The position numbers were made by a program, and so were the translations under genes. Shown one piece after another: positions 35,778-46,547 of a stretch of 59,970 nucleotides of DNA (the first letter of the stretch is position 1; every line of letters begins with the position of its first letter). Source of the DNA: Gammaproteobacteria bacterium. GTDB lineage: Bacteria; Pseudomonadota; Gammaproteobacteria; Steroidobacterales; Steroidobacteraceae. The DNA lies in the NCBI GenBank assembly GCA_009926865.1, contig RFOD01000009.1, positions 1 to 59,970 of the forward strand, in the 5' to 3' direction. Below the pieces are notes generated by a model. It was not told the DNA's origin. It saw only the letters and a program-made list of their open reading frames with translations, and made no database searches.

Positions 35778-36449
35778 TCAACGCCAATCACGAAACTCAA
35801 CGTGAATCTCGGCAGCGGCTCGGCGCAGCGACGCGCCTGCATTGATGAGCACCGGCCGGTCCGCAAGACGTAAGTGCGGTAGATCCGGCGCTGAATTACC
35901 ATAGGCGACTACAGAAAGACCTGGGAATCGACCTTTGAGTTCCCGTAATTGCCGGGCCTTTTCCTCATCACGCACGTTCGGTCCTGATAGCGCTCCGTCA
36001 AGGTAATCACCCGCCCAGGTAACAGGTGTGCAAATCCATTCGGTAAAACCGAGGGCGTTGGCTAAGGCCGGGACATAAAGATCGACGGTCGCCGTCATGA
36101 GGACAAGGTGGTCACCCGCAACGCGGTGCTGCTCGATTTGTTTTAAGGCATTAAAGAAGACGCCATTACCTAAGAGCCTAGGCAGGTAATCCTCGGTCCA
36201 GGTAGCGATCTCGTCACGCGAACTCCCACCCATCACCGCGCGTATCAATGCGGCTTTTAAATCGCCGTGATCCGCGCGTCCAAACGCGAATCGCACTAGC
36301 GTGGGTAACACGCGAGGAAAGCGTAGCAGTCGTGCAGGTCGGCGCAGCGCAAACCCCAGCACGTATCCCCACAAGGTATCCCGGCGGGTAATCGTGCCAT
36401 CAAGATCAAAAATGACTAAGTCCACCTGGGCAGACGTGTCGTGGGTCAT
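35778..36449 (-). CDS. HAD-IB family phosphatase
   Basis: A 223-residue haloacid dehalogenase superfamily hydrolase of the phosphoserine-phosphatase-like (IB) group. Motif I is VIFDLDGTITRRDTLWGYVLGF (the first Asp is the nucleophile), motif II LVLMTATVDLY, and the later VAYGNSAPDLPHLRLADRPVLIN holds motif III/IV acidic residues. Similar proteins are annotated as SerB-like or lysophosphatidic-acid phosphatases; the cap domain here does not allow a substrate assignment. The ATG at 36449 is chosen over the GTG at 36452. No operon partner is apparent; acnA ends 37 bases upstream on the same strand. Confidence 0.87.
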   Translation of the reverse strand: MTHDTSAQVDLVIFDLDGTITRRDTLWGYVLGFALRRPARLLRFPRVLPTLVRFAFGRADHGDLKAALIRAVMGGSSRDEIATWTEDYLPRLLGNGVFFNALKQIEQHRVAGDHLVLMTATVDLYVPALANALGFTEWICTPVTWAGDYLDGALSGPNVRDEEKARQLRELKGRFPGLSVVAYGNSAPDLPHLRLADRPVLINAGASLRRAAAEIHVEFRDWR

Positions 36450-36485
36450 CACGACACGCCGCTCATCGGTAGATTGCTCGATGCA

Positions 36486-39326
<2,841 letters not shown>

Positions 39327-39380
39327 GGAACCCCCAGCCTCGGCAAAAAAAGATCAAAGATGATGATTATTCGGCGCGCG

Positions 39381-39386
39381 ATTATA
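39381..39386 (-). promoter_or_regulatory. Candidate -10 box of acnA
   Basis: On the minus strand TATAAT is read from 39386 to 39381, about 55 bases before the acnA ATG and overlapping the mnmA stop codon. No strong -35 hexamer stands at the ideal distance; CGACGC-like sequence is the best seen. Confidence 0.45.
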
Positions 39387-40464
39387 GCGACTCTGACGGT
39401 GGAGCGTCGATGACGGCACCGCCTAAGCATCGCGTTCCCTGATAGAGCACCGCAAACTGTCCAGGGGTGACCGCGCGCTGAGTATGCTCGCAATCGATCT
39501 GTAGACGACCTTCCGCTAGGGTTCGCACCTCGCAGGCCTGATCGGCCTGTCGATACCGCAGTTTGACCTGTGCAGGGAGCGGCGCGGACGGTGGTGTGAT
39601 CAGCCAGTGCGCGGGCTCCGTTAGCACCCGTTGCTGACAGAGGAGTGGGTGATCGTGGTCTTGAACGATGATTAGGGCGTTGCGCGCGCGATCCTTGCGG
39701 GCAACGTACCAAGGTGATTCGGCATGGCCGGCGAGCCCGCCAATATGCAGGCCGCTACGCTGTCCGAGGGTGTAGAAGGCCAGTCCCTGATGTGTACCGA
39801 GCCGTTCGCCGCTGGCGCTTAGAATCGGCCCCGGATGTGGCGGCACGTAACGTTCAAGAAACTCTCGGAAGGGGCGTTCGCCAATAAAACAAATGCCCGT
39901 GCTGTCGCGCTTATCAAAGTTAGGCAGCCCCATCGCACGGGCCTTGGTACGGACTTCATCTTTACTCAGTTCGCCCAAGGGAAATAATGCGATATTCAAC
40001 TGCGAGCGCGTCAAACCGTGGAGAAAATAGGATTGATCTTTCTGGTGATCGCGACCCTTGTGTAGCTCGACGCCTTCAACGCCCTCCACCAACCGTGCAT
40101 AGTGACCGGTGGCGAGGCGACTTGCACCGAGACGCTGCGCATATTGCCAGCACACGCCAAATTTAATTTCACGGTTACAGAGTACATCCGGGTTCGGCGT
40201 GCGACCGGCGCGATGCTCGGCTAGAAAATATTCGAACACCTGCTGCCGATATTCGGCAGCAAAGTTCACCCGATGCAAAACGATATCAAGTTCCTGACAT
40301 ACCGCGCGAGCGTCCTGCAGGTCGGCGGCGATACTGCAGTATTCGTCGTCCTCATCCCAATTGGCCATGAACAACGCTTCGATGTCATGGCCTTGCTCAC
40401 GCAGGAGCGCCGCGGTGACCGCCGAATCAACGCCCCCGGACAGCGCTACGATGATCTTTGACAT
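39382..40464 (-). CDS. mnmA: tRNA-specific 2-thiouridylase MnmA
   Basis: A 360-residue enzyme that installs the 2-thio group of wobble uridine 34 in tRNA-Lys, -Glu and -Gln. The PP-loop ATP-pyrophosphatase motif SGGVDSAV starts at residue 8, DVLCNREIKFG supplies one catalytic Cys, and STGICFIGERPF the second. The start is the ATG at 40464 (MSKIIVALSGG); upstream residues of the longer frame lie inside purB and are not homologous. It overlaps the purB 3' end by 38 bases. In E. coli hflD lies between these two genes, but here it is absent. Length and motifs are normal. Confidence 0.96.
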   Translation of the reverse strand: MSKIIVALSGGVDSAVTAALLREQGHDIEALFMANWDEDDEYCSIAADLQDARAVCQELDIVLHRVNFAAEYRQQVFEYFLAEHRAGRTPNPDVLCNREIKFGVCWQYAQRLGASRLATGHYARLVEGVEGVELHKGRDHQKDQSYFLHGLTRSQLNIALFPLGELSKDEVRTKARAMGLPNFDKRDSTGICFIGERPFREFLERYVPPHPGPILSASGERLGTHQGLAFYTLGQRSGLHIGGLAGHAESPWYVARKDRARNALIIVQDHDHPLLCQQRVLTEPAHWLITPPSAPLPAQVKLRYRQADQACEVRTLAEGRLQIDCEHTQRAVTPGQFAVLYQGTRCLGGAVIDAPPSESL

Positions 40465-41842
40465 GATCGTCGATGGTATCGTTGACGAGCGAGGAGGCGA
40501 GCCCCAAGTAGGATTCAGGGCGTAACGCTGCGAGCGCGGCTTTCCGTGACTCGGGAATCGGCAAGCCGCGTACAAATTCGAGATAACGGTTGGCATCTAA
40601 AGATTGACCGCGAGTCAAATCTTTGAGTAGCTCGTACCCATTCGCGACGCCCTCAGCGCGTAAGACTGTTTGGACGGCTTCGCCGAGTACTTCCCAGCTT
40701 TGTGCAAGATCTGAGCTAAGGCGCTCGGGATTTGCATCGACCTTACCGAGTCCGCGGTGCAGAGCGCGCCAACCGATCAAGCTGTGCGCGATAGCAACGC
40801 CGACATTACGTAGTACGGTCGAGTCTGTGAGATCGCGCTGCCAACGGGAAATCGGTAGCTTGTCTGCGAAATGACGTAGTAATGCGTTCGCGATCCCAAA
40901 ATTTCCTTCAGCATTTTCAAAGTCGATCGGATTCACTTTGTGCGGCATGGTCGATGAGCCCACTTCACCCGCGACCGCGCGTTGTCGGAGATAGCCCAAG
41001 CTGATGTAACCCCACACATCGCGAGCGAAATCGATTCCGATCGTATGCATAGCCGCTAGCGCGTCGCAGTATTCGGCGACCCAGTCATGCGGTTCGATCT
41101 GCGTGGTCAGGGCCTGATAGTCAAGGCGCATACCCTCAATGAATCGTTGGGAAATAGCAGGCCAATCGGCCTCTGGAACCGCAACGCTATGGGCGTTGAA
41201 ATTGCCAACGGCTCCGTTCCATTTGCCAAAAATGACAACGTCGCGCCAGCGATTCGAGGCGCGCGTCAAGCGTTGTGTGACATTCGCTATTTCTTTGCCC
41301 AAGGTCGTGGGGCTTGCGGTCTGGCCATGGGTGCGCGATAGCATGCCTCGCTCGGCCTCTGTGGCCGCCCACTTTTTTAGATGTTCAACAAGGGGGTCGA
41401 ATTGCGCCAACAGCGTGCTACGGGCGGCGCGTAGCATACGCGCATAGGCTAAATTGTTGATGTCCTCGGAGGTGCATCCAAAGTGCACTAGCTCCAGCGT
41501 TGCAGCATCCGCGCCCGCGGCGGCAAGTTGATCGCGTACGTAGTACTCGACGGCTTTCACATCATGATTTGTGCGCCGCTCGATCGTTTTGACGATTTCA
41601 GGGGCATCGCTCGGCGGTTGCTCGGCAAGTTGACGCGCGCGTTCGAGTACGCCGGGGGTGATCTGGGCGGCTGCCTGCAGGCCGGGCGGCCTTTCCAAGG
41701 CAAGATGCAGCAGCCACTCGGCCTCGACCTTGATCCGTTCAACAATCAAGGCTGCTTCACTGAGGTGTGCTCTCAGTGCATCGACATGGCTCGCATAACG
41801 ACCATCGACAGGGGACAAGGCATGCAAGGAGGCGTGAGACAT
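40427..41842 (-). CDS. purB: Adenylosuccinate lyase
   Basis: A 471-residue adenylosuccinate lyase of the E. coli-like long type. It catalyses two fumarate-releasing steps: SAICAR to AICAR in purine synthesis and adenylosuccinate to AMP. Matching blocks are LHALSPVDGRY at the start, IERRTNHDVKAVEYY, HFGCTSEDINNLAYA, LSRTHGQTASPTTLGKE, the signature loop GSSTMPHKVNPIDFENAEGN and SRWQRDLTDSTVLRN. The ATG at 41842 is chosen because homologues begin here; the upstream extension overlaps the divergent Nudix gene. The C-terminal 13 residues overlap mnmA. The divergent spacer to the Nudix gene is only 43 bases. Confidence 0.96.
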   Translation of the reverse strand: MSHASLHALSPVDGRYASHVDALRAHLSEAALIVERIKVEAEWLLHLALERPPGLQAAAQITPGVLERARQLAEQPPSDAPEIVKTIERRTNHDVKAVEYYVRDQLAAAGADAATLELVHFGCTSEDINNLAYARMLRAARSTLLAQFDPLVEHLKKWAATEAERGMLSRTHGQTASPTTLGKEIANVTQRLTRASNRWRDVVIFGKWNGAVGNFNAHSVAVPEADWPAISQRFIEGMRLDYQALTTQIEPHDWVAEYCDALAAMHTIGIDFARDVWGYISLGYLRQRAVAGEVGSSTMPHKVNPIDFENAEGNFGIANALLRHFADKLPISRWQRDLTDSTVLRNVGVAIAHSLIGWRALHRGLGKVDANPERLSSDLAQSWEVLGEAVQTVLRAEGVANGYELLKDLTRGQSLDANRYLEFVRGLPIPESRKAALAALRPESYLGLASSLVNDTIDDHVKDHRSAVRGR

Positions 41843-41885
41843 GGGGCAGCTTTCTCGCTCGGTGCTAAACTCTGCATGATACTCC

Positions 41886-42548
41886 ATGACCCTCATTGAT
41901 CCTCTCAGTCTCGACACCGATTCGCTTACCGACCTGATTCGTAACCGGGTTTATGGTGAGCCGAGTGCGCGCCCACTTGAGGATTGGCGCTACGGCGCCC
42001 TCACGCCACAGCGGCGAGCGGCGTTGCAACGATTTTTTCCTGATAATCCCGTACCGGCGGCGGTTTTGGTACCGCTTATTTTTCGTGAACAAGGGCTACA
42101 GGTACTACTGACAGAGCGAGCGCGTCATCTGACGCACCACGCGGGTCAGGTGAGTTTTCCGGGCGGACGATGCGAGCCATCTGATGCGGATCCGTCTGCG
42201 GCCGCCTTGCGCGAGGCAGAAGAGGAAATTGGTTTGTCGCCTCATCAGGTCGAAGTTATCGGCTACTTGCCCGATCATCTGATCATCAGCGGCTATCGCG
42301 TGACGCCGGTCGTTGGGCTTATTCGGCCACCGCTCACTCTGACGCTCGATCAACGCGAAGTGACATCTGCGTTTGAGGTGCCGCTACAGTTTGTGCTCGA
42401 TCCGCGTAACCACGTTCCTCGGCAACGTGAGTTTCAGGGTGAGCATATGGAACTCATCGATTTACCCTACGGCGAGCACAATATTTGGGGAGCGACCGCG
42501 GGCATGCTATTAACTTTTCGTCGACTCTTGTTAGGTGAAGACCGATGA
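41886..42548 (+). CDS. nudL: Nudix CoA pyrophosphatase (NudL-like)
   Basis: A 220-residue Nudix hydrolase. The extended Nudix box is GGRCEPSDADPSAAALREAEEEIGL, preceded by the CoA-pyrophosphatase signature LTERARHLTHHAGQVSFPGG (the UPF0035 motif), which assigns it to the NudL/Nudt7 type that cleaves CoA to 4'-phosphopantetheine and 3',5'-ADP. It is divergent from purB with a very short spacer and lies 10 bases before mazG, so the two are probably cotranscribed. Confidence 0.9.
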   Translation: MTLIDPLSLDTDSLTDLIRNRVYGEPSARPLEDWRYGALTPQRRAALQRFFPDNPVPAAVLVPLIFREQGLQVLLTERARHLTHHAGQVSFPGGRCEPSDADPSAAALREAEEEIGLSPHQVEVIGYLPDHLIISGYRVTPVVGLIRPPLTLTLDQREVTSAFEVPLQFVLDPRNHVPRQREFQGEHMELIDLPYGEHNIWGATAGMLLTFRRLLLGEDR

Positions 42549-42558
42549 GGACACGTCA

Positions 42559-43356
42559 ATGAATGACGACGCGCCTGTGAGCCGATTACTTGGGATTATG
42601 CGCGCTTTACGCGATCCTCAAACAGGCTGCCCATGGGATCGCGAACAGACGATGGCGAGCATCGTGCCCCACACATTGGAAGAGGCTTATGAGGTGGCTG
42701 AGGCGGTGGATGAACAAAATCCAAACGCCCTGCGCGATGAGCTTGGAGATTTGTTATTCCAAGTCGTGTTTTTAGCGGCTTTGGCCGATGAGGCGGGCTG
42801 GTTCAACTTTAATGATGTCGCGACAAGTATCGCCGAGAAGCTTGAGCGACGACACCCGCACGTGTTTGGTTCAAACACGATTTTGACAGCGGAGGCGCAA
42901 ACCGAATCCTGGGAATCGCTCAAGGCGGCTGAACGCGCGAAGGGGGGCGCCTCGGGCGCGCTTGCGGGTGTCGCGAAGGCGCTACCGGCGCTGACCCGCG
43001 CCAGTAAACTGGGTAAGCGAGCCGGACGTATCGGCTTTGATTGGCCGACCGCCGAGGGCGTTCGGTCGAAGGTCAGTGAGGAGCTCGGTGAACTCGATGA
43101 GGCGGTTAGCCTAGGCGAGTCACGCGAGCGCCAACAAGAAGAGCTCGGCGATGTGCTCTTTGCGCTCGCCAATTGGGCGCGGCGATTGGGGTTAGACCCC
43201 GAGGCGGCGTTACGTGCCGGTAATCAAAAATTTGAAAGTCGCTTTGCGCGTATGGAGGGGTTAGCGGAGGCCGAGCGGCGACCCCTTGATCGCCTCACGC
43301 TCGAAGAGTGGGAAGCCCTATGGGTCAGGGCGAAAGCGATCGAGAAGGCTGGCTAG
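42559..43356 (+). CDS. mazG: Nucleoside triphosphate pyrophosphohydrolase MazG
   Basis: A 265-residue MazG with two all-alpha NTP-PPase domains. It hydrolyses (d)NTPs to monophosphate and PPi. The first domain has LRDPQTGCPWDREQTMASIVPHTLEEAYEVAEAV and LRDELGDLLFQVVFLA with metal-binding acids; the second has VSEELGELDEAVSLG and QEELGDVLFALANWAR. Length is as in E. coli. The ATG at 42559, preceded by GAGGA, is preferred to the GTG at 42535, which overlaps the nudL stop. The 87-base gap to the DAHP synthase contains an 8-bp inverted repeat AGAAAACC (43371-43378) / GGTTTTCT (43413-43420). Confidence 0.95.
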   Translation: MNDDAPVSRLLGIMRALRDPQTGCPWDREQTMASIVPHTLEEAYEVAEAVDEQNPNALRDELGDLLFQVVFLAALADEAGWFNFNDVATSIAEKLERRHPHVFGSNTILTAEAQTESWESLKAAERAKGGASGALAGVAKALPALTRASKLGKRAGRIGFDWPTAEGVRSKVSEELGELDEAVSLGESRERQQEELGDVLFALANWARRLGLDPEAALRAGNQKFESRFARMEGLAEAERRPLDRLTLEEWEALWVRAKAIEKAG

Positions 43357-43443
43357 GCCGGGATGGCCGCAGAAAACCACCCCTTGCGATGGCGAAACCG
43401 CTAGAATTCGCGGGTTTTCTTTTCTGCGAGCTTAGGCACACGC

Positions 43444-44811
43444 ATGTCGACAGAATGGTCTCCCACTAGCTGGCAGTCGCGACCCGCGCAACAGCAGCCC
43501 CCGTATCAGGATCCGCAAGCGCTCGGTAGCGCACTCGAGCAATTAGCGGCTTTACCACCCATTGTGGTCTCGTGGGAGGTGGAAAAACTCCGCGAGCAAT
43601 TAGCTGCCGCAGAGCGGGGTGAGGCTTTTTTGCTGCAGGGCGGCGACTGCGCTGAAAGTTTCGATGACTGCCAATCCGACAAAATTGCGCAGCGACTGAA
43701 GATTCTGTTGCAGATGAGCCTCGTACTCACTCATGGGCTCAAAAAGCCGGTGATTCGCGTGGGGCGGATGGCCGGTCAGTACGCGAAGCCGCGTTCGGCG
43801 GATACAGAAACCCGCGATGGCGTGACCTTACCGTCCTATCGGGGCGATATCGTTAATCGCGCCGCCTTCACGGCCGAGGATCGAACCCCTGATCCGAATT
43901 TACTATTGCGTGGTTATGAGCGAGCTGCGCTGACGTTGAACTTTGTGCGCGCCTTGATTGAGGGCGGCTTTGCCGATTTGCACCATCCTGAATATTGGGA
44001 TCTTGGTTTTGTGGGTCATTCGCCGATGAAAGTCGAGTACGAGCGAGTGGTTGCGTCCGTGGCAGATGGCCTTGAATTCTTTGAGACCATCAGTGCGAAG
44101 GAAGTCCATCAATCCCTGAGGGCAGAATTTTACGCGAGCCACGAAGCGCTGATCCTGCACTATGAGCAGGCTCAGACCCGTTACATCCCGCGGCAGTCAC
44201 GCTGGTACAACCTCGCCACCCATTTTCCGTGGATCGGCATGCGCACCGCCCAGTTGGAAGGCGCGCATGTGGAGTACTGCCGGGGTATCGCAAATCCCGT
44301 CGGAGTGAAGATTGGCACAGCAATGGATGCCGACTGGCTACAGCGCTTGGTCACCACGCTGGATCCGAATAACGAGCCCGGGAAGCTTGCCTTGATTCAC
44401 CGCTTCGGTGCGCGCGATATCGAGTCGGCTCTACCGAAGGCTATTCAGGCGGTCAGAGCAACGGGCCACTCAGTTTTATGGATTTGTGATCCGATGCATG
44501 GCAACACGGAGAACAGTCAAAGTGGGCTCAAAACTCGCCGGTTTGAAAATATTTTGACTGAGCTTGAGATGGCGGCAGAGATTCACCGCTCGATGGGCTC
44601 TCATCTGGGTGGCGTTCATGTGGAATTGACTGGCGAGAACGTCACGGAGTGCACAGGCGGAGCACGAGGCTTGTCTGATGTGGATTTGCAGCGTGCGTAC
44701 AAATCCAGCGTGGATCCTCGGCTAAATTATGAACAGTCGCTGGAACTGGCTTTGCGCTTGGCGGGACGAAGCGTGCTTGAGCGTCGCCCGGCACGACAGC
44801 GCGCTAGTTAG
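43444..44811 (+). CDS. Class II (plant-type) DAHP synthase
   Basis: A 455-residue 3-deoxy-D-arabino-heptulosonate-7-phosphate synthase of class II, catalysing the first shikimate-pathway step from phosphoenolpyruvate and erythrose 4-phosphate. Diagnostic segments include LPPIVVSWEVEKLREQL, LLQGGDCAESF (metal-binding Cys), VIRVGRMAGQYAKPRS, WVCDPMHGNT-like WICDPMHGNTENS and GGVHVELTGENVTECTGGA. The class is unrelated in sequence to the E. coli AroFGH enzymes; it is common in plants, actinobacteria and some proteobacteria, and is often used for aromatic or phenazine precursors. No other aro gene is adjacent. It converges on the XRE regulator gene. Confidence 0.93.
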   Translation: MSTEWSPTSWQSRPAQQQPPYQDPQALGSALEQLAALPPIVVSWEVEKLREQLAAAERGEAFLLQGGDCAESFDDCQSDKIAQRLKILLQMSLVLTHGLKKPVIRVGRMAGQYAKPRSADTETRDGVTLPSYRGDIVNRAAFTAEDRTPDPNLLLRGYERAALTLNFVRALIEGGFADLHHPEYWDLGFVGHSPMKVEYERVVASVADGLEFFETISAKEVHQSLRAEFYASHEALILHYEQAQTRYIPRQSRWYNLATHFPWIGMRTAQLEGAHVEYCRGIANPVGVKIGTAMDADWLQRLVTTLDPNNEPGKLALIHRFGARDIESALPKAIQAVRATGHSVLWICDPMHGNTENSQSGLKTRRFENILTELEMAAEIHRSMGSHLGGVHVELTGENVTECTGGARGLSDVDLQRAYKSSVDPRLNYEQSLELALRLAGRSVLERRPARQRAS

Positions 44812-44870
44812 CTCAAGTCAGCGTCAGCCTAAGATAGCGTCCGATTAGGACTGCGGCCGGGGCTGTGCGG

Positions 44871-46349
44871 TTACGACAATGCGCCCGCGCAGGGTTGGTT
44901 ACGCGGACAGCGGCTACTGCGGGGGCAGATAATCGTTGCCTCGCGTTGTAACGCACGCGCCACCCAGCCGATATTGAGCACGTGACTGACCGTCCGAATC
45001 GCGCTCGCGGCTTCCGGGTTCACAGCGCCCAGGCCGCTGCCTCGTCGACAGGATTCTGCAACGCTCTCAATAATTGTGGGCGCATCGAGGCCTTGTGCCT
45101 CCAACGCCGGTGCAAGATCGACGCCGACCGAGAGCACGTGCGAGGTGCCCGCAGCATCTTCGGTATGTAGCGAGTGACAGCAGTACAGTCGTGGAGCCTC
45201 ATCCACGTGCATGATGGACAGCTGCGTGACGGGCGCTACACGGGCGGCCTTGGGTTCACGCAGTAGGCGAAAGACGGCCCAATGTGGGCAGGGATCAGGG
45301 ACGACACTCATGTTGCCCCAAGGCAGAGGGATCCCATTACCACGATAGACAGCGCGCAGATAGCCTGGCTGATAGCCATCAAAGAAATGCCAGTGGCGAT
45401 ACGGCGAGATGCTCGTCATACGTCGCATCATGACGGCGGGGGTGACGCCGATCTGCTGGCAGGCGGCAATTTCATGTCCTTCGCGCACCAAAAACTGTCT
45501 AAATGGTAGCTTCGGGCAGAGCAGAGCGGCCGCAAAAGCGCTGCACTCGAAGTCACGCCAGGCGAGCAGAATATCCCGCGGTGAGACGCCGCGATCGCTC
45601 CCCTCAGCGGCTTCTTCAAGACTACTGACCGAGCTATGCGGGGGAACCACGCCATCGCCGTTATGTAGGAGTTTGTGACCAATGAAAAAGGCCAGCGTGT
45701 ATTTCAGTCGCGCCTCGTGTGACTTCAGGCGCTTATTAATGTGAATGACGCCCGGGGGCTCAAAACGCGCCCGAACGATTCGCGCCTCGACTTCGCTTCG
45801 ATCATCAAACCAGCGTAATTTCAGACCGAGATTGCGCGCGATCCCAAGCACATCCGCAAGATTTAATGGCATCCGTCGCTGGCCGACCGATTCTGCTGCG
45901 CGTTCGATATCGGGAAACTCGTTCAGCCGAGTCTCCTGAAATACTCTCACTAAGAGCCGTGCGAACTGGCGACCGCTGGTGCCGGTTTGGGCGAGTAGTT
46001 CGGGTAAGGCACTTTGCAGTAATTCTTTGGAAAATAAAAAAGCGGGTTCAAGCGGCATCGCTGCATTGCCGCCGCTTCGCGTGGGCGGGCTGCTCGAGGT
46101 CTGAGGGTCGGTACGATCGAGGAACCACTGCGGATCTTTGCCAAATACGCCGGCCAAGACCTGCAACATACTAGCGGAGGGTACCCGTTTGCCATTTTCC
46201 ACCATGCTCAGATAAGAAACCGAGGGCGCGTGACTCGGATCCTTTTGTACGCAACGCGCAGAGACTTCCTCCAGCGTCAGCCCATTGCGTTTGCGCAGAC
46301 TACGCAGTTTGGAGCCAAGAAAGTGGCCCTGTCGTAATAAGCCGCTCAT
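44871..46349 (-). CDS. XRE-family regulator with ImmA/IrrE-like and ScfR-type C-terminal domains
   Basis: A 492-residue transcription factor. The N-terminal helix-turn-helix (LRSLRKRNGLTLEEVSARC ... VSYLSMVENGKRVPSASML) binds DNA. The middle resembles the DUF955/ImmA-IrrE region (AFFIGHKLLHN and FECSAFAAALLCPKLPF), but the HExxH zinc-protease motif reads HKLLH, so proteolysis is unlikely. The C-terminal DUF2083-like region has many Cys and ends in a C-x6-C-x5-C cluster (CPRSSRCPRNQPC). Related proteins (RamB, ScfR) control acetate/glyoxylate or short-chain acyl metabolism, which fits its position divergent from aceB-aceA. The ATG at 46349 is chosen because AGGGA lies about 10 bases upstream and the helix-turn-helix follows immediately; the open extension to 46589 is mostly the intergenic operator region. 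Confidence 0.88.
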   Translation of the reverse strand: MSGLLRQGHFLGSKLRSLRKRNGLTLEEVSARCVQKDPSHAPSVSYLSMVENGKRVPSASMLQVLAGVFGKDPQWFLDRTDPQTSSSPPTRSGGNAAMPLEPAFLFSKELLQSALPELLAQTGTSGRQFARLLVRVFQETRLNEFPDIERAAESVGQRRMPLNLADVLGIARNLGLKLRWFDDRSEVEARIVRARFEPPGVIHINKRLKSHEARLKYTLAFFIGHKLLHNGDGVVPPHSSVSSLEEAAEGSDRGVSPRDILLAWRDFECSAFAAALLCPKLPFRQFLVREGHEIAACQQIGVTPAVMMRRMTSISPYRHWHFFDGYQPGYLRAVYRGNGIPLPWGNMSVVPDPCPHWAVFRLLREPKAARVAPVTQLSIMHVDEAPRLYCCHSLHTEDAAGTSHVLSVGVDLAPALEAQGLDAPTIIESVAESCRRGSGLGAVNPEAASAIRTVSHVLNIGWVARALQREATIICPRSSRCPRNQPCAGALS

Positions 46350-46387
46350 GTCTATCCATTCCCTGTGCGAGTGATTCTTCCTCGAGT

Positions 46388-46420
46388 GAAATTCACATTG
46401 TGAAATTTCTATTGTGTAAA
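46388..46420. promoter_or_regulatory. Inverted and direct repeats, likely operator of the glyoxylate regulator
   Basis: A perfect 6+1+6 palindrome TTCACA-T-TGTGAA occupies 46392-46404 and extends imperfectly to GAAATTCACA...TGTGAAATTTC (46388-46409). The half-site recurs as ATTGTGTAAA at 46411-46420. It lies 38-71 bases upstream of the regulator ATG and about 130 bases before aceB, in the shared divergent region, where a dimeric regulator would control both. The -10-like TACAAT at 46439-46444 points to aceB. Confidence 0.6.
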
Positions 46421-46547
46421 TACTCTCAATCAAGCGACTACAATGCAATAGTGATGTCAGCGAGGTGACCGCGGATCTGCAGGATGCAGGATCTAGGTGG
46501 GTGCCTTTGAGTGCGGTCACAGCGTCATGCGCCAAGGAGTGATAGGC

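Noticed and set aside
39348-39372. A-rich run next to weak inverted sequence upstream of acnA as an mnmA terminator
   Set aside because: The stem is only about four pairs; the T-run on the minus strand alone is not sufficient evidence.
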